Below, one piece after another: positions 25,497-30,116 of a stretch of 30,116 bases of DNA (within the stretch, counting starts at the first letter, position 1; each line of letters begins with the position of its first letter). The notes under the pieces are model-generated. The model saw nothing but the letters and a program-made list of their open reading frames with translations, made no database searches and was not told where the DNA came from. Both the position numbers and the translations under genes were made by a program. The DNA is from an uncultured Succinatimonas sp. Lineage in GTDB: Bacteria; Pseudomonadota; Gammaproteobacteria; Enterobacterales; Succinivibrionaceae. The stretch spans positions 1-30,116 of the forward strand of contig NZ_CAJKVK010000014.1 of assembly GCF_905203285.1 (NCBI RefSeq), given 5' to 3'.

Positions 25497-26250
25497 ATTT
25501 CTTAAAATCTTCTGCTTTTTGATTTTAACTTTATCATCCGCTTCTTTTGCAAGCTTTCCAGTCTTTGACGCATCTGCTTTACGTGAAAGCATTTCACAAA
25601 AAATTGCGGCTATAGAACAATGGGCTACGGATAACGCGCATCAAATCCAACAGCTTCAGGAACTTGTCAACACTTATGAACTTGAAGCAAAGAATTCAGT
25701 AATGCCGATGTTAAGTGCATGGCAGGATTTACAGTCTTTACATGAAGATTCTTTATCTTTACTTCACGCAAGCGCCTCGGTGTGGCAGGAATTTGGCGAT
25801 GCCAACCGTTATCTTGCTTCTTTTAAAAGATCGGATGCATGGAATAACTGCATACAATCTGGGCATTGCAACTTTAAAAAGACTCTGCGCCTTATTGATA
25901 ATACGGCAATTGATTTTGCGACCAAATCTTATCAAAACGCTGAACTGATGCAGGAAAAACTAAAAAACCAAATAAATGAAGTCCAAAAGTTAAATCTTGA
26001 AGCACGCTCTTCTACCGGAAGAGCTGCCTCTCTTGATGCCTTGTCTAAAATCAACTCTTCAATTTCAAGTTCTCTAGTAGATTTGAATCTACAGACTTCA
26101 ACCTTGGTAAAACTTTTAAGCCATGATTTGGCCGCTAAAAATAACGAAGATCTTGCACAAAAAAGTTCATATGAAAACTTTATGCAAACTGACGGGTACA
26201 TAAAATCTCCGCATATTAACCTTTCCATTAACGATTTACTTAATAACTGA
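25480..26250 (+). CDS. trbJ: TrbJ, VirB5-like minor pilus protein
   Basis: 256 residues with a signal peptide (ends SASFA before SFPVFD) and a mostly helical body, including the family-type N-terminal segment FDASALRES and an EQWATDNAHQIQQLQELVNTY helix (cut here as EQWATDNAHQIQ and QELVNTY). TrbJ/VirB5 proteins sit at the pilus tip or base. The ATG overlaps the end of trbI by 17 bases, with AGGAG 13 bases upstream. Confidence 0.88.
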   Translation: MITIIKFLKIFCFLILTLSSASFASFPVFDASALRESISQKIAAIEQWATDNAHQIQQLQELVNTYELEAKNSVMPMLSAWQDLQSLHEDSLSLLHASASVWQEFGDANRYLASFKRSDAWNNCIQSGHCNFKKTLRLIDNTAIDFATKSYQNAELMQEKLKNQINEVQKLNLEARSSTGRAASLDALSKINSSISSSLVDLNLQTSTLVKLLSHDLAAKNNEDLAQKSSYENFMQTDGYIKSPHINLSINDLLNN

Positions 26251-26252
26251 TT

Positions 26253-27296
26253 ATGAAATATAAAAAAATATTTAGAAACTTTTTATTCTTATTTTTTTCG
26301 TGCTGTATATTTTTTAGTTTTTCAGTCTTTGCCGCACATTATGAAGGGACCTCGCGTAACTTCCATGAATCTTTAATAAAGCAGCAAACTTTAGAAGCTA
26401 GAGATCTTGGGAATATGTATCTAAACCCGTCAGGAGTTTTAAATCTCTCGGTTAACCGAGTTTTAGCTAAGATAAAACAAATTACCGTTCCGCTGCAAAA
26501 TGCTGCTACCCGTTTATTTTGGATTTTGTGCGCAATCTCTGCCGTTCTTTCAGGAATACGTCTTATTTTTCAGGACGGAACCCTACAAAGCTTTTTTGGC
26601 GAGTTAGTTAAAATGCTCCTTATCATCGGCGTATTTGAATTCCTGCTGCAAAACGGCTCTGATATCGGCGCGGATATTATCGACTCCATGATAAAACTGT
26701 CACAAAGCTCTGAATTAGGAATATCGGAATGTGCAGATAAAACTTTTAAAATCGCCAAACTGCTTATTAAAAATGCCAGCACTCACGGTCCGATTATGGA
26801 AATAACCATTATCCTTGAAGTAGTGCTCATATTTGTGGTTTTATCCCTTATCATCGTTAAATTTGCCGTTATGTACGTAAGCGCTTATTTTATATGCGTA
26901 ACAGGTATTTTCGTTTTAGGTTTCGGTGCTCTTTCTTTTACCAGAGACTTATCGATAAATTACCTTAAAATGCTTTTTTCTATCGGTCTGCAGCTTATGT
27001 GCATCATCTTAATTTGTAACACCGGTTTTTCAATTTTTGATGATTTTATAAACGATTTAACCAATTCCCACACCGTTACGTTTATGGATACTGCCGTTTT
27101 AATTTTTACATCCCTATTTATATACGGATTATCCACAGGGACACCGCAAATTGTCGGACAATTAATCATGGGCGCTAATATTTCAGGAGACTCATTATTA
27201 AAACCTGTCGCCGTCAGTTCTCATATAATAATGAGTACAAAATCAACTCTCTCCCGTTCATTATCCCGATCTATAAAAGGCAAGAAAAAAAGCTGA
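26253..27296 (+). CDS. trbL: TrbL, VirB6-like polytopic membrane protein (short form)
   Basis: 347 residues with a signal-like hydrophobic start, then at least six membrane segments grouped as TrbL/VirB6 proteins are (ATRLFWILCAISAVLSG, ILEVVLIFVVLSLIIVKFA, YFICVTGIFVLGFGALSFTRD in pieces). It forms part of the inner-membrane channel. RP4 TrbL is over 500 residues; this one stops after the membrane core plus a short Ser/Lys tail and lacks the long hydrophilic end. It starts 2 bases after trbJ, so no trbK gene lies between them. Last gene of the operon. Confidence 0.9.
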   Translation: MKYKKIFRNFLFLFFSCCIFFSFSVFAAHYEGTSRNFHESLIKQQTLEARDLGNMYLNPSGVLNLSVNRVLAKIKQITVPLQNAATRLFWILCAISAVLSGIRLIFQDGTLQSFFGELVKMLLIIGVFEFLLQNGSDIGADIIDSMIKLSQSSELGISECADKTFKIAKLLIKNASTHGPIMEITIILEVVLIFVVLSLIIVKFAVMYVSAYFICVTGIFVLGFGALSFTRDLSINYLKMLFSIGLQLMCIILICNTGFSIFDDFINDLTNSHTVTFMDTAVLIFTSLFIYGLSTGTPQIVGQLIMGANISGDSLLKPVAVSSHIIMSTKSTLSRSLSRSIKGKKKS

Positions 27297-27307
27297 AAGT
27301 ATGTTTA

Positions 27308-27342
27308 CACCAATTAAAATCGATATACTGTTTTAATTGGTG
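27308..27342. repeat. Perfect 12-bp inverted repeat after trbL, probable terminator
   Basis: CACCAATTAAAA (27308-27319) and TTTTAATTGGTG (27331-27342) pair perfectly around an 11-base loop, 11 bases past the trbL stop. No T tract follows on the plus strand, so it is an imperfect terminator; it could also be a protein-binding site or an element edge. I found no matching copy on the left side of the trb operon. Confidence 0.5.
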
Positions 27343-27371
27343 CAATCTTCCATACAAGATATAAATGGGCG

Positions 27372-27377
27372 TATAAT
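27372..27377 (+). promoter_or_regulatory. Candidate -10 for the downstream membrane-protein genes
   Basis: A perfect TATAAT lies 32 bases upstream of the ATG at 27410. No good -35 is seen at 16-18 bases. Confidence 0.4.
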
Positions 27378-27409
27378 AAACACAATCCGTAAAACTTATG
27401 AGGATTGTT

Positions 27410-28060
27410 ATGTTTTCCCTTAATAAATTAAACCGTATCGGCGTTTTTATGGCGACAGGCTATATTTGTGCCGGTACCGCAATTGCCGTTATCGGCGGCA
27501 TTCCTTTATGGACAGAGTACTTTGACAGTACTTTCCTACTTGTTTCCGCTGTTATTATCTGTACCGTGATAGTCGCCGGAGCCTGCGGAATTCTTCTAAT
27601 GCGCTACCTAATCAAAAAGGTCGGTGCAAAAGCAGTCTTTGAACAGGATATCCTGGTTTATATGATTGGCATGCTTCTTATGGCTTTAACTTTAAATAAA
27701 GCCATGTTCATGGTAGGTCTCATAATCGTATCAGGGGTAATGCCGATATTTTTTTACGAGAACTTTAACCGTCAGCTTCTTCCGGTAAAAAAAGGCGGAA
27801 TAAGTGTTATCTATCTGGCCGGCTGGGCTTTAGGTCCGATTGTCTGCGCACTTAGCATCGGTCTTTTGTCAGAGTACGGATTAATTGTACCGCGTATTAT
27901 CTTTGCACACTTTATCGTAATCGGTTTCTGGGTATGGGTAAAACGCCTCGACATTCATGAGAATTATGCTGATGCACCGAATTGGCTGCTTGCAAAAGAT
28001 GAAAAACCAGACCAAACATCATCCGTAACTGCTACGGAAAATGATAACAAAACCGAATAA
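27410..28060 (+). CDS. Half-size MFS-like membrane protein
   Basis: 216 residues from the ATG at 27410, which has GAGGA at good spacing; an ATG at 27398 lies upstream of that SD. About six membrane segments. The pattern after the second span (LMRYLIKKVGAKAVFEQDILVYMIG) resembles the loop 2-3 motif of major-facilitator sugar porters, and FNRQLLPVKKGG resembles their loop 4-5. That covers only one half of a 12-span transporter, yet the frame ends cleanly in a polar Asp/Thr tail. It could be a true half transporter that dimerises, or an old truncation. Unnamed and of unknown substrate. Confidence 0.6.
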   Translation: MFSLNKLNRIGVFMATGYICAGTAIAVIGGIPLWTEYFDSTFLLVSAVIICTVIVAGACGILLMRYLIKKVGAKAVFEQDILVYMIGMLLMALTLNKAMFMVGLIIVSGVMPIFFYENFNRQLLPVKKGGISVIYLAGWALGPIVCALSIGLLSEYGLIVPRIIFAHFIVIGFWVWVKRLDIHENYADAPNWLLAKDEKPDQTSSVTATENDNKTE

Positions 28061-28101
28061 ACGTAAGCACAAATAAAAACAAACATTAAGGATAAACAAT
28101 A

Positions 28102-28137
28102 ATGCAGATGTTTTTAGCCATGCGAATATTGATATGA
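28102..28137 (+). CDS. Short leader ORF coupled to the NhaD-like gene
   Basis: ATG at 28102 has AAGGA nine bases upstream and encodes the 11-residue peptide MQMFLAMRILI. Its TGA overlaps the transporter ATG as ATGA. The transporter ATG lacks an SD of its own, so re-initiation after the leader is likely. This is inferred from sequence alone. Confidence 0.45.
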   Translation: MQMFLAMRILI

Positions 28138-29483
28138 ACAAAATAACCGCTTTTCTTTGTCTGCTTTTTATAGGATTTTTGCCAAGCATTTCCTACGCAG
28201 ACGACGCCCTTTTCACCAGACTTACTTTTTACGGCATCCGCTATGAAATGATCATTTTTGCGGTAATGCTGGTCGGTGTAGCAGTTTTCTACAATAAAAC
28301 ACGCCAAGTCGCCATTTTCGGTTTGGTTGCATTGTGCTTTTACAAATATGAATTTACCGATAATTTTTCGGTTATAACCAAACTTTTCGGTTATGTAAAC
28401 GCTGACGGAGAATTCGTTAAAGGTTCTTGGAATACTTATTTAAACCTCCTTTTAATGTTGCCGGGCTTTGCTATTCTTGCCGATATTTTTGAAAGATCCA
28501 ATTTTCCGGCCATTCTCCCTCGATACTTACCGTCAAATCAATGGACAGGTGCCGTACTTTTGTGTTTCGTGTTCATATTAAGTACCTTCCTTGATAATAT
28601 CGCTGCCGCTCTTATCGGATGCTCAATGGCAGCTGCAGTATTCGGTGGAAAAATCCACATTGGTTTTGCAGCCGCAATCTGCGCCGCTTCAAATGCAGGC
28701 GGCGCCGGATCCGTCGTAGGCGACACGACTACGACCATTATCTGGATTTACGGAAAAGATCCTTTGGTAATTGCACAAGCATTCCTTCCGGCAATTGTAG
28801 CTACGCTTATTGTCGCTTTCTTTGCCTCAAGACAACAATATAAATACGCCCCTTCTATCGGTGCAGTTAATGACAGCATTAAAATCAACAAACGGGCATT
28901 AACATCCGTTTTCCTTATTCTGATTTTTGCCATTGTTTTTAACTATGCACTTGAACTTCCGGGATTAGGAATTTGGCTTGCTATTTTAATCAGCGCATTT
29001 TTAACAAAAGTACGCTTTTCGGTAGTTGTAAGCGCTTATGACAGCACTGTTTTCTTGGTTGCCTTAGTATTCTGCGCAGAGTTAGTTCCGATTGAATCGG
29101 TTCCTGATGCTTCAATATTGTCAACTTTGGCAATCGGATTCGTATCAGCAGTATTTAATAATATACCGTTAACACAGCTCTGCTTAATTAAAGGCGGTTA
29201 TGACTGGCCGTTAATCTCTTATGCCGTAGGTTTCGGCGGTTCGATGATTTGGTTCGGCTCTTCCGCCGGTGTTGCCGTCTGCGGTGTCTTTAATAAGGCT
29301 CGCAGCTTTATGAACTGGTTGCGTTACGGTTGGCATATTCCGTTTGCCTTTATTATCGGCTTCGGCGTTTATTTGTTAGTATTAGGATGGGATCCGATGA
29401 AAGGAAACCCTCCCGATCAAATGCCTGAACCTGTAAGCTTCTCAGAAAGCATCGGTAATACACCTATACATCATAATGATTAA
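28134..29483 (+). CDS. NhaD-like ion transporter (IT superfamily, Na+/H+ antiporter type)
   Basis: 449 residues, about 11-12 membrane segments, preceded by a signal-like segment ending SISYA. The ion-transporter signature is present twice in inverted-repeat fashion: FLDNIAAALIGCSMA followed by AASNAGGAGSVVGDTTTTIIW, and FVSAVFNNIPLTQLC followed by GFGGSMIWFGSSAGVA. This is the NhaD/citrate-transporter (ArsB/NhaD) fold; Na+/H+ antiport is the best guess but a carboxylate cannot be excluded. It probably shares a transcript with the half-size membrane protein upstream, and ends at a strong terminator. Confidence 0.85.
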   Translation: MNKITAFLCLLFIGFLPSISYADDALFTRLTFYGIRYEMIIFAVMLVGVAVFYNKTRQVAIFGLVALCFYKYEFTDNFSVITKLFGYVNADGEFVKGSWNTYLNLLLMLPGFAILADIFERSNFPAILPRYLPSNQWTGAVLLCFVFILSTFLDNIAAALIGCSMAAAVFGGKIHIGFAAAICAASNAGGAGSVVGDTTTTIIWIYGKDPLVIAQAFLPAIVATLIVAFFASRQQYKYAPSIGAVNDSIKINKRALTSVFLILIFAIVFNYALELPGLGIWLAILISAFLTKVRFSVVVSAYDSTVFLVALVFCAELVPIESVPDASILSTLAIGFVSAVFNNIPLTQLCLIKGGYDWPLISYAVGFGGSMIWFGSSAGVAVCGVFNKARSFMNWLRYGWHIPFAFIIGFGVYLLVLGWDPMKGNPPDQMPEPVSFSESIGNTPIHHND

Positions 29484-29500
29484 CTAAAAATAAAGCATTA

Positions 29501-29531
29501 AGCGTCGGCACTAATTGCCGACGTTTTTTTT
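29501..29531 (+). terminator. Strong intrinsic terminator after the NhaD-like gene
   Basis: CGTCGGCA (29503-29510) pairs perfectly with TGCCGACG (29516-29523) around CTAAT, followed directly by eight T residues (29524-29531). Confidence 0.92.
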
Positions 29532-29609
29532 AACAAAAAAAATAAAATCCAACTTACAAAAATAAAAAAATAAGCGCAAAATACATCTGAAAAAAGTGAG
29601 AATACTAGT

Positions 29610-30116
29610 ATGTCAAAACAAGAATTATTTCGCCGTTATATTGTCTTTTTCTTAGCTCTTACAATTGGTGCTTGCGGTGTAACTTTAGTTACAAGATCTC
29701 ATCTTGGTGTAAATTCCGTTGCCTGCTTAAGTTATGTTTCTTCAATTTACCTACCTGTTACTATGGGAACGGTAGTAATCATTTTTAATTTATCGATGCT
29801 TATACTCCAATTCTTTTTATATAAAAGGGTTGAACTTAAATATCATTTAATGAATTTATTGCTGCAAATTCCGGCTTTTTTCTTTTTCGGGGTTCTTGTT
29901 GATATCTTTATGTTTCTAACTAAAAATTTTAATCCTGACTTTTATCTTGTCGAATTTGCCGCATTAATTTTCGGTTCGATTTTAATTGCCTTTAACATCG
30001 CACTCCAGGCAACCGCTAACGTCACCATGCTAAGCTGTGACGCTTTTGTTAAAGTACTGGCTGAAAAAATTAACAAAAAATTAGGATCTGTAAAACTTAT
30101 TTATGACGTGATTTTA
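29610..30116 (+). CDS. YczE/YitT-like membrane protein (partial, runs off the window)
   Basis: An ATG at 29610 opens a frame that stays open for 169 codons to the window end. The product begins MSKQELFRRYIVFFLALTIG and has about four membrane segments so far. The start segment GACGVTLVTRSHLGVNSV, with a G-V-x-L-x-x-x-x-x-L-G pattern, and the later TANVTMLSCDAF resemble YczE/YitT-type membrane proteins (DUF6198-like). Function unknown. A GTGAG 12 bases upstream is a weak SD. The C-terminus is missing. Confidence 0.65.
   Translation, partial: MSKQELFRRYIVFFLALTIGACGVTLVTRSHLGVNSVACLSYVSSIYLPVTMGTVVIIFNLSMLILQFFLYKRVELKYHLMNLLLQIPAFFFFGVLVDIFMFLTKNFNPDFYLVEFAALIFGSILIAFNIALQATANVTMLSCDAFVKVLAEKINKKLGSVKLIYDVIL

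Noticed and set aside
17845..27343. TTGGTGC direct repeat flanking the trb operon (17845-17851 and 27337-27343) as an attachment site
   Set aside because: Only 7 bp, flanking bases differ, and no integrase or tRNA gene is near; expected by chance.
1..30116. CRISPR array, rRNA, tRNA or insertion sequence
   Set aside because: I saw no regularly spaced repeats, tRNA-like folds, rRNA segments or transposase genes on either strand.

Overview
The window looks like chromosomal DNA of a low-GC gammaproteobacterium. The order rlmN-rodZ-ispG-hisS-yfgM-bamB-der is the conserved gammaproteobacterial arrangement, and protein style plus AT-richness fit an anaerobic Succinivibrionaceae-type organism. The family-level guess is inference; no rRNA or tRNA gene was seen.

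Layout. (1) 1-1310: an H-NS-like nucleoid protein with a good promoter and terminator, and a GNAT acetyltransferase. (2) 1311-10740, minus strand: the housekeeping operon rlmN, rodZ, ispG, hisS, yfgM, bamB, der, driven by an extended -10 promoter before rlmN. BamB and RodZ carry unusual charged coil extensions and Der has a long acidic linker. (3) 10797-14941, minus strand: a compact five-gene operon headed by a SmtB/CzrA-type zinc-sensing ArsR repressor with a near-palindromic operator, then a divergent cysteine desulfurase, an M17 aminopeptidase, an LprI-like secreted protein and a class III sirtuin, closed by an intrinsic terminator. (4) 15107-17639: an EamA-type transporter, convergent with a DUF1703-type AAA-ATPase/PD-(D/E)XK gene broken by a one-base frameshift. 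(5) 17986-27296, plus strand: a complete-looking IncP-type mating-pair-formation operon, trbB-C-D-E-F-G-H-I-J-L, in RP4 order. (6) 27297-30116: a half-size MFS-like membrane protein, an NhaD-like ion transporter preceded by a short leader ORF, and a truncated YczE/YitT-like membrane protein.

The standout is the trb operon. It has every envelope and ATPase part of a type IV secretion system, and the TrbC prepilin keeps both processing points predicted for a 78-residue cyclic pilin. Yet the window shows no relaxase, coupling protein, TraF-type cyclase, TrbA repressor, TrbK exclusion lipoprotein or integrase, although both flanks are visible. The second notable unit is the metal-regulator-headed sulfur/peptidase/sirtuin operon with a readable operator. 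Gene identities rest on recognised motifs and gene order, not on database searches.
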